Shown here: piece by piece, positions 1-11,787 of the stretch
How the letters are laid out: each line of letters opens with the position of its first letter
Numbering within the stretch: position 1 is the first letter of the stretch
Assembly (NCBI RefSeq): GCF_036884655.1
Contig: NC_088335.1
Span: 49,512,001-49,576,000 of the forward strand
Length of the DNA stretch: 64,000 bases
Origin: Musa acuminata AAA Group
Taxonomy: Eukaryota > Streptophyta > Magnoliopsida > Zingiberales > Musaceae
Reading direction: 5' to 3'
Translations under genes and position numbers: made by a program
The notes under the pieces: model-generated
Seen by the model: the letters and a program-made list of their open reading frames with translations, nothing else
What the model was told of the DNA's origin: nothing
Databases searched by the model: none

Positions 1-40
1 GTTGAGATCACGGAAAGACGACATAAAAGGCGATTGCCAC

Positions 41-103
41 CTGCAGCGATCGCCGCGACGGCCGTGCGGAGATTGAGATCGCCGTTCCCGTGACGGAAGC
101 CAT
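41..103 (-). CDS. First exon of a probable nuclear-encoded plastid protein (partial)
   Basis: On the minus strand an ATG at 103 opens a short reading frame of 21 codons, beginning M-A-S-V-T-G-T-A and rich in Ser, Ala and Arg with no acidic residue. It reaches a GT donor at 40-39 just after a CAG codon. Without splicing the frame stops a few codons later, so the rest of the gene should lie to the left of the window. A TATA box lies about 170 bases upstream. The N-terminus looks like a chloroplast transit peptide; this is composition-based inference. The mature protein cannot be named from this exon. A false ATG in a promoter is the main alternative. Confidence 0.42.
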
Positions 104-272
104 TGCCGACAGATCGACCCGAAGATGACAAGAGAGAGAGGAACACAAGGGGCGCAAGTGAGGCAAAGGGGAGGCGGCTGGTCATAAAGAGGAGCGAGGT
201 GGCTTCGGTAATATCGACGTTAAAATGACCAAAAGGCCATCCAGGAGAAGGCATCTGCCGACCTGCCTGCTC

Positions 273-278
273 TTTATA
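273..278 (-). promoter_or_regulatory. TATA box of the left-edge gene
   Basis: TATAAA on the minus strand, about 170 bases upstream of the ATG at 103. It supports the presence of a gene reading leftwards out of the window. Confidence 0.5.
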
Positions 279-642
279 TTACTACTGGCCCATCCCGGCC
301 TTACCAATGTTGACCCGTCCAGTATCTAAAACCCTCGAATTCGTCGACACACACTCTTACCGCCTTTAATGCTAATGTTACTACGAACATTGACATTATA
401 TTTGATCTTATTACGGGAGGAAATTAGGATTTGACTATATTGTATAACCTTCTTCACGCTCTTTTCATTCGAAGCATCCTTTCCGATTTAATGTTCATCC
501 TTACACAAATATTTTCACCATTAATTCCAAGTCACCATGAACAACTTCAAACACAAATGAGTCGACGATCCCACACGCTGAAGCAGAAGAAGAAGTAGAA
601 GAAGAAGAAGCACACCACATTGGCTTGCATCGACGAGGAAAC
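279..642. other. Intergenic stretch, 3' side of the CASP-like gene
   Basis: Between the promoter of the left-edge gene and the stop codon of the first CASP-like gene. It has an AAG/AAGAAG-type purine stretch around 580-612, probably in the 3' UTR of the CASP-like gene. Nothing else was recognised. Confidence 0.4.
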
Positions 643-1416
643 CTAGTAGTTCGATTTACGAAGGCCCAGGAGGCCGAGGACGACGAGCAGCACGTACGCC
701 AGGGATGCCACCATCGACAGAACGATGGCGGCGTTGACGCGGGCGCAGAAGCCACCGACGGCGTGGCAAATCTCTGACCACCTAGCCAAGCGTTGTTGTC
801 CGTGCTCCAGCACAACGCTGATCGCAGTTGCCGCACCGTTGCCGGAGAAGAGGAGGGCCACCATGACCAGGTCGCCTATGGAGAAGGGCAGTAACATGAT
901 GCTTTTGCCAGCTTTGCTTGCGATGAGGAGCGCAAGGGAGACCACCGAGTAGAACGACACAAGGGTTTTGGCCACTATAAAGTACCTGGGATTTAGAAAG
1001 ACCAAGAGAAGATTAGGAGGCGAATATCTACCTACTTGCTCCTCCTCGATGCCAACATTGCTAGAAAGATATGATCTAGGGAGGAATTGCTACACGAAGG
1101 CTGCGGAGTTGGTCGACTTGGTCGATCCGGCGACGGTGGATAAGAAACCCGTAAGAGGATTAACGAAGAGAACCGTGACGGTCCCCCGGGCGGTGCCCAT
1201 CACGATGGTGGCTACTAGTGTTAAGACTATGGCGCTGATGCGGAGGATGTAGCTCAGTAGACGCATCCAGCTCACCGGCGCCGGCACTCCGACGTTGTAG
1301 GCAGGAGGCGATTGCATCGCTGGCGGCGATGCTGCCGCATGAATAATATCGTGGGCTTCGCCGCCGGATGTCCCATGCATTCCTCCAAAACCAGGCCCAT
1401 TATTCTGGGACTCCAT
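643..1416 (-). CDS. CASP-like membrane protein (two exons)
   Basis: Join of 1416..1094 and 985..643 gives 221 residues. The donor GT is at 1093-1092 and the acceptor AG at 987-986; joining restores the frame through A-A-F-V-Y-F-I-V, the conserved TM1-loop-TM2 junction of the CASP-like (UPF0497/DUF588) family. Four membrane segments are visible: about residues 50-72, 107-130, 140-165 and 190-215. The cytoplasmic N-terminus is rich in Gly, Pro and Ala. CASP and CASP-like proteins form plasma-membrane scaffolds; CASPs proper organise the Casparian strip. The W-S-E-I-C-H-A-V-G-G-F-C loop before TM4 fits the CASPL1 group. The gene is divergently oriented to a second CASP-like gene at 2887. The subgroup is uncertain. 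Confidence 0.85.
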
Positions 1417-2819
1417 TCCCCTTTGAGAAGATATTTAGCTGCCCATGTGGATCTCATATCACGTACTGAGATCACATGTGGAAGTATAGTACTGGGGAGG
1501 CCGGACCAGATATTTAGCATGTATCGTCATTTGGTCAAAGTCAAACCTCCTTTCTTCGTAGCGTATTTTGGATCCTGCGATCAGATTAGCTGTCTTTTCC
1601 GTTGCGTCAAGTCTCGTGTGATCCTCAAATCAACCGGTTGGCATCAGGGATTCAATATGCTTCCCATATGGCGGCTTCTGTATGTGCGACGGCCGCAGCA
1701 CCTCTGGGGAAATACACACTTTGACATCCCTCTCTCTCTCTCTCTCTCTCCGTATGTGAAAACGAAACGAAAGCAAGGGCAGGAAGTTTGACTATTCAAT
1801 CATCTAGTCGCAAGCTTACAGGTGTGGCATTTGAACCAGTCTCGATGAGCCTGCGTTTACTTCAACGCAGTTGCGATGCTCGAAGATAAGGATCCCAAGC
1901 TACGTGAAGATAGCATAAGATTATCGTCAAGCTTTAATGATGTATTAAATGTAGACCCCTAAAAGAAAGAATGATCACTTCCGACCAATAACTAAGATCT
2001 AGAAAGTTGGATTTGACTATTTTCAATCACGATTTCTGATAAATAATTTGGACTCGAAAAAAAAAATTCAAATTCTCTAGACGCTCTTATTAGTATCGCC
2101 ATCATCATAACTATTTGAGTCATTTAAACAGATGTTAGTGTCAACTTCGACTTTCCCATTAGATAGAAGGGATAGTTTGGAGGAGAGAAACCGTGGCAGG
2201 GCAGATATCACAGGGTCGGCCCATTTCTTTGATGCTGACACAAATAAGGCTTGCGTGTGCAAATCAAACTTCGTGGGAACGCCCGTTCTACGCTACACAG
2301 CCTTTTGCCCACTTTGTCAAACTTGGCATCGGTATCCTCTCCTTCCCTCCAACCAGAAACTAAAACACCTCTCCATTTCTCATTCTTAATAGCGATTAGT
2401 CTACATCTCGTGGTCACGTCGTGGCCAAACGAGTGCACTTGCGTGCTTCCATTCGAGAGGTCGATGGATGATGGCGGGGGGATCGCTCGCTTTTTGGTTT
2501 CTTTCTTTCTCTCTGCATGTGCCATCGAACCTTTCTTTGACTTTTAGTGTTGGTCAGAGGTGGATAAGATCATGGAATGGTCGACGTGTTCATCTGAATG
2601 GTTGGGTGTGTGTGAGCTGGCTCCATGCATCGGCTCCTTCAAGCAAATTTACGATGCCACACCCACAGTCCACCAGACTTGCAATTCAACTACTGCTACC
2701 GAACAAGAAACCGATTTGATAAAATATGGGACCCGCAGAGGCGGATGCGTACGTTCTTCCGTTCATACCGCGAACGACGTGTGGATTATGCCACCTCCCG
2801 CTACCCGTGTCCTGTGCTT
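1417..2819. other. Shared divergent upstream region of two CASP-like genes
   Basis: About 1.4 kb separates the start codons of the two divergent CASP-like genes. It holds a CT dinucleotide run at about 1729-1751 and a short poly-A run near 2059. No convincing gene was found here. Confidence 0.45.
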
Positions 2820-2826
2820 TATATAT
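2820..2826 (+). promoter_or_regulatory. TATA box of the second CASP-like gene
   Basis: TATATAT within a TTTATATAT context, 60 bases before the ATG at 2887. This spacing implies a short 5' UTR of about 30-40 bases. Confidence 0.5.
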
Positions 2827-2886
2827 CGATACGGAAACACCGGAGAGGACCATTCTTCAACCCGACTCCCTCGGAGAGCACAGGCC

Positions 2887-4228
2887 ATGGCATCCACGGA
2901 GACGAGTACTACGTCTACCACCAACGACTTCTCCGGCGGCAAGACCGCCCCGGAGTACGGATACGCGGTGCCGTCGCGGCCGCCTCCCAATCTCTTCTTC
3001 CTCGACTTCGGGCTGAGGCTCCTCCTCTTTGCGTCCGCCGTCACGGCGCTCGTGGTCATGGTCACCAGCAAGCAGACCAAACTTATTCCCGTCACTGTGG
3101 CGCCTTCGTCCCAGATCTTGGTCAGTCGCGACGCCAAGTTTCAGCACTCTCCGGCCTTCATGTAAGTTCGCCGACGCATGCTAGCTGGCTAGGAAGAGAA
3201 CCAATTAAGTTTGGTTGTGCTGGGCCAACTCAGGCTGAGCCATAGCTATAGCTAGCCGTGGTTTTTCTTTGCGCTACCACACTTGAATTTGATTTCTAAC
3301 ATATATATATAAATATATATATAATCCCAGCTTCTCAAACAAATGATAGTGGATACATAAATCTGACGCTTATGGCTATATGTGCAGTATTACTTTGGAT
3401 TATATATGGATCTTGATAATCCATTTACAAGTTACCTCGATGCTATAAATATCATGGACGTCCACCTTTTTCTCCTTTCCAAGATTTTGTTTGAAAAGTC
3501 AAAGATTTAAGTCATCTTTTACCCAGAGTTGATTTCCAAGTTTTTGTTTTTCTTACGGAAGCTTCCAAAGTCTTACTCGTAATGCCGCCATCCGAGTAGG
3601 TGGATGGTTCATATTGCATAGTTCAGAGACATGAAGCGCCCTTCATGTGGGTCCTCCTATCATATATTTATATGCATGTATATATAAGATATGGAAGAAG
3701 AATATAAAGATAATTGACTTATGACATGTTGTATGCTTGGTTTGTGTTTGGCCTTGTGCAGATATCTGGTGGCTGCGCTTTCGGTCACTGGTTTGTACAG
3801 CATCATCACCATGTTGGTTTCCTTGTTTTCTATCGCAAGCCCCTCTCCATCACCAAAGACGCTGTTCCTTCTCATCCTCTTCGACACGGTAGACTAACTA
3901 ACTTTAGTTTGTGGTGGTGTTGGATCCATATCGACCACTTGGATATAAACTTTTATATGGCGACATGAAGCAGCCATGTATGACGACCTTGCTTCTCTTT
4001 TGACAGCTGATGGCCGGAGTGATGGCTTCAGCCACCGGCAACGCGGGATCCGTCGCCTACATAGGTCTGAAGGGCAACTCTCATGTGAATTGGAACAAGA
4101 TCTGCAACATGTATGGGAAGTTCTGCCGGCACGTAGGCGGCTCCACGGCCGTCTCCCTCATCGCCTCCATCGTCCTCGTCTTGCTCGTCGTGCTCTCCTC
4201 CTATTCTCTCTACCGTCGCAGTCGCTAA
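2887..4228 (+). CDS. CASP-like membrane protein, CASPL1 type (three exons)
   Basis: Join of 2887..3161, 3762..3888 and 4007..4228 gives 207 residues. Donors are GT at 3162-3163 and 3889-3890; acceptors are AG at 3760-3761 and 4005-4006. The product has a short Ser/Thr-rich cytoplasmic tail and four membrane segments at about residues 40-60, 92-113, 125-150 and 180-200. Family hallmarks are the S-P-A-F-I-Y-L-V-A-A segment spanning exons 1 and 2, and the extracellular loop [11 protein letters not shown] with a later K-F-C before TM4, typical of CASPL1. It probably works as an oligomeric plasma-membrane scaffold. It has one more intron than the divergent neighbour at 643-1416, so the pair is not a fresh duplicate. 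The subgroup is inferred from loop motifs only. Confidence 0.9.
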
Positions 4229-5207
4229 TGATAGTTAACGCGTCCACCTTCTCTCTTTAGCAGGTAGAGTTTGGTGTCACGTTTAGTGGTGTGTAATCCA
4301 TTCACATGGTCTTGTCGCCGTCGTCGTCGTTCGTCTTGTGTAATGGTGATAGTGTGGTTTGCTTCTTCGTGTCGTCGCCAAATGTGAAAACACTGATTTC
4401 TGTTTTGTTGACTGCGACTCCTTTGGCGATGGCATATATGTTGATCGAGAAAGCTGCAACTATTCATCACCACGACGATGCTGTACGAATGGTAACCGAA
4501 TGGCAACCACAGAAGAGAGAGCGAGCGTTGACTGTGCTGTGCATGCCTTCCTTTCGTCCACCAAATGAGCCATTCCAAGTAGCCAATTGCATGTAGAATG
4601 ACTTCTCCAAGAATCAGCTGGTCGGAACTATCGGGCACGGGCCAATGGCACGGCGGTGCCAACACAAAATGATCGGGTCCCATTCATTCCCTGTTCCGTA
4701 ACATCAACCACCAACACAACGACTGCACGTCTAACCCCTTACTGCTCACTTTTCATCCTCGACCATCCAATTACTATCGATTAGATGACTTTGAGCCGCC
4801 CTCCCTGTTTTCATTTAATGAATTTATTGCGGTGCTATACTGTGGGACGACACATTTCATCATACACATCGTGGGGGGCCATGTCAGAGTCTTGGTAATC
4901 TGGATATCAATACAATAGACACATTTCCTTATGGATCTGTCCAATAAACAAAGAGGTTGTTCCTTACCAATTCATCCTACTTTGTGTCCAATAAATAAAG
5001 AGGTTGTGCATACGTTCAGCGAAAGTATCAGAGCAAATCACAGACCACCAACCAAGACATGGAGAACCACTCATTGGTAATAGTGGTAGATGCAAAAACT
5101 GTGGCGGGGGGCATGGATTCAGAAAAAGGTTGCAGAGGTTAGAGGCAACCAGAGAAACGGCTGCTGCACCAGAGGCTCAGCCTCATTCATCGCGTTTGCT
5201 TCAGTTT
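4229..5207. other. Intergenic region, no gene recognised
   Basis: Lies between the 3' ends of the plus-strand CASP-like gene and the minus-strand small membrane protein gene. The first few hundred bases are presumably 3' UTR. Short open frames here show no family features. Confidence 0.4.
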
Positions 5208-5573
5208 TCAGGTATCGCTTGGCGTGCATGCATCGTGAAGCCCGCCAGGAGGATAGAGCGTTAGAATGTTCATCTGCATGCGGCGCAGGTCGGCGCAGAA
5301 CTGGAGCGCTTCGTTCATGGCCTTCTGCGCCCCGCTCAGGGCTTCTTCCATGTGTGTGTGGCACAGGTAATGAGAATTGATCTGGAAGAGGATCTTGTCG
5401 TGCCGTTCTTGGAACCTCGTCAACCTCTCCTCGGCTTGCTCGAGAGCCTCGCTGACGCGCCTCAGCTTCTCGGCCATGAGCTGCCGCCGGTGCCATTTCT
5501 TCAGCTCCAACGAGCTCAGCAAACCCAACGAAGCGAGGCCTGCGAGAATCGAAAGAACGTGCAGCAGACCCAT
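5208..5573 (-). CDS. Small membrane-anchored coiled-coil protein of unknown function
   Basis: A single-exon frame of 121 residues. I chose the ATG at 5573; the frame stays open to 5627, but that extension encodes a Pro/Ser stretch from the GGGA repeat and looks like 5' UTR. Residues 1-21 form a hydrophobic segment that could be an uncleaved signal anchor. Residues about 22-75 are highly charged and heptad-like (Lys/Arg/Glu with Leu), including an A-E-K-L-R-R-V-S-E-A-L stretch, followed by an N-S-H-Y-L-C-H-T-H segment and a second amphipathic helix. I believe similar proteins occur widely in plants as uncharacterised proteins, but I cannot name the family. The codon pattern and GC content are those of a real gene. 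No function is assigned. Confidence 0.68.
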   Translation of the reverse strand: MGLLHVLSILAGLASLGLLSSLELKKWHRRQLMAEKLRRVSEALEQAEERLTRFQERHDKILFQINSHYLCHTHMEEALSGAQKAMNEALQFCADLRRMQMNILTLYPPGGLHDACTPSDT

Positions 5574-5575
5574 GG

Positions 5576-5604
5576 AGAGGGAGGGAGGGAGGGAGGGAGG
5601 GAGG
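5576..5604. repeat. GGGA tetranucleotide microsatellite in a probable 5' UTR
   Basis: About seven copies of GGGA/GGAG immediately upstream of the start codon of the small membrane protein gene (which reads on the minus strand, so the transcript carries TCCC repeats). Confidence 0.8.
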
Positions 5605-6185
5605 TCCGTGAAAGGAACGGAGACCAACCAAGGATTGCAGGAGCCGATTCCTTGCTCCGTCGTGAAGACAAAAAAAAATACCAGCCGGAAAGCAAGTAGC
5701 CAAACAGGAGATTTGAGGTTCTAAAACATCAAAAAGGAAGCACGAGCGTCTTTTTCTTACGGTCGCGGGCAGGAAAGCAGGTCTCAAGGTACATGGTTCC
5801 GTCGAGCGCCGATCCCCCTATCATATGGCTCCGGCTCCGGCTCCGGCTCCGGCCGGCCGATATGAGATACATACAGAGAGGGTTGACTAGAATTTAAATT
5901 CATGCACCATCTTAGCTGCCGGTTTCGCTCATGGCGCATCAGACCGCATTAGTCCACCATGGACCCATCAGAGGGCTCTTCTTTTCCACGTATTTTTCCC
6001 AGAAACACATACATCTGGACTAGTACTTTACTTGCATCAAGTCGTCCTCATATTTATATATACAAAATGTAGATGGATTGCAGAGAGTAAATAAATTTGG
6101 CTTTGCGTCCATATTCCATATCTCAAGAGTGTCTAAAACTTTGAAGCCCCCACAGGCAGGCAGTACACAGTAAGAAAGAATACGA
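5605..6185. other. Intergenic region with a GGCTCC hexamer repeat
   Basis: Holds about four tandem copies of GGCTCC at 5827-5851 and a polyA-like run near 5670. It is the promoter side of the 5208-5573 gene and the 3' side of the SNARE gene. Nothing else was recognised. Confidence 0.4.
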
Positions 6186-6412
6186 TTAGAGGATGAAATA
6201 AGCGTTCAAAGGCAAAAAAAAGACAAGTCGCACACATTTAAGGAATCTGGAATCCACGCACCTTCTCCTACAGCATAACTTGTAGCAGTCGAAAAGATGA
6301 CCAGAAGCTTGTTCTGCTAATGGAAAAGTGACGAGGTCTGTAAGAATATTTCTTCTATTCTCTTCCTCCTTTGATCTATTTGGCAGAGTATCGGCTATAA
6401 GATGCATTTTTC

Positions 6413-9400
6413 TTAGCTGTTCTGCTTGGTGCAGTCAAATCCACGGCACACGGACACCCATATAATAACAACTAAAAACAGCAGAATTCCAAGGACCACC
6501 AGCTTGATTTTCATGTTCTGCAACCACATTTTCTTACGAATTCTCGTCCCCTGTTTCTTGAACCCTTGAGCCTGGAAATTGAACATATCTAACATGATCA
6601 CTGAACTATAATACACACACACACACACATAATAATATAAGCTACTTTCCAAATTATCTGGCTACCTCATTTCGCAAGTCTGATGCCTTTGCTTCCAGAT
6701 CAGTCAGCTTCTCCCCGCGCTCTAGAGTCTGAAAAATATAAGTGCATAACCCAAGAAACTTATACATTGGGTTCCAAAAAAGTTGATGATGAAACTGTCA
6801 AAAAGACTAAATATTATTTTATAGCAATTTAAATGAGGGCAACAAAAAATGGTGCTGGTTCTCCTTTCGCACTTTAACAATAGCAGAAATCAGAGTCTTT
6901 ACGTAAATGCAACAAAGTTCTATTTAAATATAGGCTTATCCTTCCGACTTTCATCATTAACACTCGTGGAACTTTTGTTGTCTGCAATATGACAAACAAA
7001 CCAATAGCAAAGGTAATAGTAGGGCCAAATGACAGATCTCCTGTCAGAGCAGCTACCATCTAAATGATAAGAATCTTAAATATGGCCCACTAAATGTTCA
7101 TCTATTACTTGGATATGGCAATCCAAATTTGGCAAAAAAGTTTCCAGGATTCTGGGTGTCAGTAGTGCACTCAAAAACAAACCGAAAGGAGAAACCTTTT
7201 TCCTAATAAAATGCTGTGTTTGGTCCTGCATATGGGATCATATCCACCGATCAGCAGACCCAGACCTCAGTCCTACAGCACCAAGGTCCATATTCTGCAA
7301 TTTACTGGCAGACCATAGTTTACATTTATTGACCAACTACTAGAATAATATGCAGAAAAAATATATCCTGCGACTTGCATGAAGATCTAGAAGGGGTCAC
7401 CTAAAAATAACTCAGATGCCGGTCACAAAAGGGGATGGTGTAGGGCTTGTCAATCCTGGTTATGTCTTTCTCAAGGTAATTTCTGTTAATGCATTTGCAA
7501 CACGAAATCTCTGTAAATGAATAAGATACTTCCGCTTGGTAGCTTAACATTGCCACCACTTTTATCAGATTTCACATTGTTTTGGTTCAAAATACCAAAA
7601 GGTTTAAGCACGCCAGCGAATAATCAAATTATTTTAAGTCTATATTTGCAAAAAAAATTCTAAAAAGATTTTTCTGGTTCAAAATTACCTTGGTTAGAGA
7701 TATCAGATAAAGTGAAAAATAGTTTTCACTAAGTAGTCAAATATTTTTCCTCACACGCAAAAGGGAAAGAACATGTGTCTTGATGTGCTGATCCATTTTG
7801 AACTTAAGGTCATAAGGCTAAAACATAGACAGTGGCAGACCTGTTTAAGGAATTAATATGGAAAAGATTTCTTCTAACATGTTAGAGCATTACCAATATT
7901 TTTCTTTGTTTTCAATGTCATTTCCAATTGTAGAAATACCCGATTAGCTTTACATGATAGGCAATAAGATTTTTAGATCCATGAAGCAAACAGAAGAGCT
8001 TCATAATAATTTAGTAGGGATTTTAATAGAAAACAGTAAAAGATGAAGCTCAAATATAAAATTCCAATTAAATTCCAGTGCACTCGGTATTTGAAAACAC
8101 AAGGAATTATTACTACAAATTTGTATACCTAACCTTTTATTACTGAAGTTGCATCAAAACATCTGTAACAAGAATCAAGTACCTTATCGATGTTCTCCAA
8201 CATAATGTTTTTCACTTCTGAAACTTGGACCTTAACTTTCAAAAGCTTTTCTACCTCTTCTGCATGATCAATTATATATTGCATGTGCCCCTTAATGACT
8301 GGGCTGCAGCATACAAGTTAAGCTCATATAAAACTTGAATTAGGTTTAAGAAAAAGGTAAAAAATGCATCAGCTGGAAGTCTGGAACAGAGAAGCACGAT
8401 ACGATAAGCATACCCAAATTCTTTATTTAGACTTTTGGCAGTTGCTGTATCAGCTTTGCCACCACCATATCTCTTGGTAAAGTCCGCTTTCAGTCTCTCC
8501 AAGAAAGCTATGGAAACATTTTTCACAACAGAGTCTTTGGTAACAACACAGTATGCTGCAATATCAAGGGAAGGAAATAGATGTCCTCATTAAAAGTACT
8601 TCTACATCTATATGATTAATGGCAGATCAGTTTACCCATGACTTTAATGCACATAAAAGTTGAACATCATTAACATTTTGCTGATATTATAATTAAATAA
8701 AATACTTATCAAATGCATTGACTAGAAGATTGACCTTTCTTCACTAGCTAGCATACATGAAACGATGCAGAATAGAAGCAGGAAATTCTCACATTTGTAT
8801 CTATTATACTAGTATCTAATTCTCAGATTGCTAAAACCCTGCATAGTTTACAAACCCAAAAGCCTAATACAGCATTCAAATTCCCAAAGATATACACTAT
8901 CTTTGTCCACTGCAACAACCTAACACCATATTGATTGATTTTGACATTAGACTCATAACAACAATGCAAATGAACTCTTCTAAGTCTAAAGGGATTACAA
9001 ATGAAAACTGCCAGAAAACAATAATAATCTCATCATGATGTCTATGTTACGTAGCCATATCGTGCAAGTAACATCTATTTGTAAAGAAGTATCCGGTTCA
9101 ATAACCTAGATCGCTGGTAAATGAATATGTAGGATACAGCATCATGCTTACAGAAGAAACGGAAAAAAAGGTGTCAGCCCCAATTGTTCTTTATTGCAAT
9201 CACAGTGTCCAAGTCAATAAGTTAATACCAACGGTGCACCAATATGCAGAAGAATATGCTTATGACCATAGAGGCTGAAGGCATTAAACCCTACTGGGCA
9301 CTATAGCAATGATATCGGGAAGGCATGTCGCAAGTACATCTACGATACATACACAATTGCTCCTAATTTCACCAAGAAGCTAGACTCTTCAATCACAAGT

Positions 9401-10257
9401 CTTTGAATAAAACAGAATTTGTGATTCTGCTATCTGAAGGGCATTAAGAACTCCAAACATACATGATATAGTGCCGTGATAGTAAAAGATTATAGAATAA
9501 ATCTGTATATTTTGCGACCCCTTCAAAAGCATAATTGAAACACTACAATAGCTTCCAGATGTGTGAATTCTATTTGGAACAAATCTGTGACAAGATGTAA
9601 TCCTTTTGCTTCCATAACCCTATAGAGGTTTCCCTTCACCTTTCTGAGCGTGCTGATTGGCATACGTCGATAATCAAAGGGGCAATATCTTAGCTTGAAA
9701 ACTCATTAGTACATTCAGCATCATGCATTAGCTTCAGACATCTATTATTCTCCGCTTAATGTTGTTATTATTTATTTTGACTTCCGCAAACATAGTGGTC
9801 TCTTCGAATGATGTTGATCCCGCAGAGAAAGTAGAAGAAATAGTGGTATCCTATAAAAGATGCATCGGATTCTTCATGAAGACGGCCAAATTAAACGTAA
9901 TTTTCGTGGCATTTTCTAGTTCACACATAAACCTTCACTCATCAAGCAGGCAACTTCCAAGAACCACATCGAACTGCCACCATGAGTCATACTGAACGCA
10001 TATGAATAGATCAAGCGTATGTCACGGCATGATACTATCGAGATCGGGAAGATACCGTAGCCATTATGGACGAGGAAGATGAAAGTGTGGGCATCGCAAG
10101 CGTAGGTGGAGAGCTTGTTGGAGGAGGGGAGCTTTTGGAGGCACTGCGCCGCGATCGCCGGGAAGTTGCCAGTGTACTCCGTGTACTCCGCGAGCACCAC
10201 GGTCCCCCGCGCCACGAACCCGTAGATGAACCAACCCTCTTTCCCTTCCTCCGCCAT
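6413..10257 (-). CDS. VAMP724-like: R-SNARE of the VAMP72 group, VAMP724-like (five exons)
   Basis: Join of 10257..10056, 8555..8414, 8303..8183, 6728..6666 and 6571..6413 gives 228 residues; all junctions are GT-AG and keep frame. The N-terminal longin domain (about 1-120) has the [12 protein letters not shown] and A-A-Q-C-L-Q-K-L-P signatures. The segment [20 protein letters not shown] is typical of VAMP72. The R-SNARE helix spans about 125-185, with the zero-layer Arg near residue 159 in the 21-residue exon 4. A single C-terminal membrane anchor lies at about 200-218, followed by C-R-G-F-D-C. The [10 protein letters not shown]...W-V-S-V-C tail resembles VAMP724 more than VAMP721/722. The protein mediates fusion of secretory or endosomal vesicles with the plasma membrane together with Q-SNAREs. 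The subgroup call is recalled, not searched. Intron 1 is 1.5 kb and intron 3 about 1.45 kb. Confidence 0.93.
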
Positions 10258-11753
10258 TGCTGCGCGCCCCGCTCCTCCCTCTTCTCTTCAAGAATCGGAT
10301 CTCGGAAGACAGAGATCAGGAATTCCTAGATTCGATCGCCTTCGGCTTCTTCCCGGATCAGATTGTTGTCCTCCTGGTGGTGGGGGGCAGCAAGGAAGGG
10401 TTCGAAGCCTTTTGGGTTTGGGAAGCGGAATGCGAATCAAAGGTCATGCATCATTTAGGCGACCACAGTCATCGCTCGCGGCTGTGGCGCGTGCTTCGGT
10501 CCGACGGCAAACAGCAATCTCCACCATCCATTTCTAAACCACGTGTAAAACTAAGAGGGTCCCACATGTCACATGACCTTTGTGAATGCCGTCTTGTGTC
10601 GGAGACATGGCAGCTGCGGCCGCGGAGAGACCGCGTGTTCCAGAAACTGCGATATTATTATTATTTGAGCATTTCTTTTGGTGCGTGAATGGCGGTAGGA
10701 AGGAAGGAAGGAATCAAACGGGGTATACAATGCGCTCGACTCGTCGATGCAGAAAACTCGAAGCGTAGGACTCAGCATCTGTCTCTCCGTTGACCTTTTT
10801 CTTCTCTCTCCAGGTGCGAAGAAAAAGGGGGGTAAGACGAGGAAGAAGCCGTACAAGTCAAACGTGATCGTAAAGCGGGTGGGAATTTTGGGGTTAATGG
10901 CGATGCATATATATTTCTCGCTGATCTTTCTGTGGACCAACTCTTTCTGCCACCAAGGAATTAGATGCTAAAACGAAGAATTAGGGAAACCAGTGTCGTA
11001 AAGAGTATCCCCAGTAAATAATATATCATCGCATGTCCCTGGGTATAAGATGCAAAGACAAGAGAATGGCTAACAAGTTACATCGCGTTAGAGCTAAATC
11101 GTCAATGTGTTCGTCACACGAGGCGTTAGGTAGCAGCTAATCTAAAGGATTCTCTCGATGATGATAAATAGGAACGGTTCAACCCACCATCCATATCTAA
11201 TTCGATCTTAGTTACCATCCGCTGCACACACTATTTTCCACGAAGTCCTTTGTACTTCATCGAAATTAATAATTCGATTAGGAGGTGGGCTCGGTCCATT
11301 TACCGCAAACGAGGCCTACGCAGGCCCGTCCGTCATGGGCCTTTCGCCCCAATCACATCATTCCAAAATAGGATGGTTATCGGTTTTCTGTAAAATAATA
11401 GAAAATTTATAGAGCAGATGACAACTTCATCTTCACATGTTCGAAATATTTAACGACGTATCATAAATTCATATGCTTCTTCTACATTATATTACGAAGC
11501 GGAAAGGCTTGGCAAAAGAAAGCATGCATCGATTGGCATGAAAATTGATTTACTATAGTCATCTGTAAATTGTTCATTTCGAATATGATAAGGAAACAAG
11601 CTTAAAGTGCTACAGGAATTCGAATTCTAAGATATGGTCAGTTGTTTTCGTTTCCTTGCAAGGAGAGGAGTAAAGAAAAATAATGGACGGTGGATGCTGT
11701 GGGAGTAGTAGCCGACGCCGATGGGGGTGTCTGGGGCCCTCGCCGCTGCAATG

Positions 11754-11787
11754 TCTGTGCAGGGTGCAGGGTGCAGGGTGCAGGATG
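11754..11787. repeat. Short 7-bp minisatellite
   Basis: Four to five tandem copies of GTGCAGG, with one variant (GATGCAG) at the right end. Confidence 0.85.

Noticed and set aside
6186..6412. A 73-codon minus-strand frame just past the SNARE stop codon.
   Set aside because: It starts within the 3' end of the SNARE gene and has no family features; it is most likely 3' UTR.
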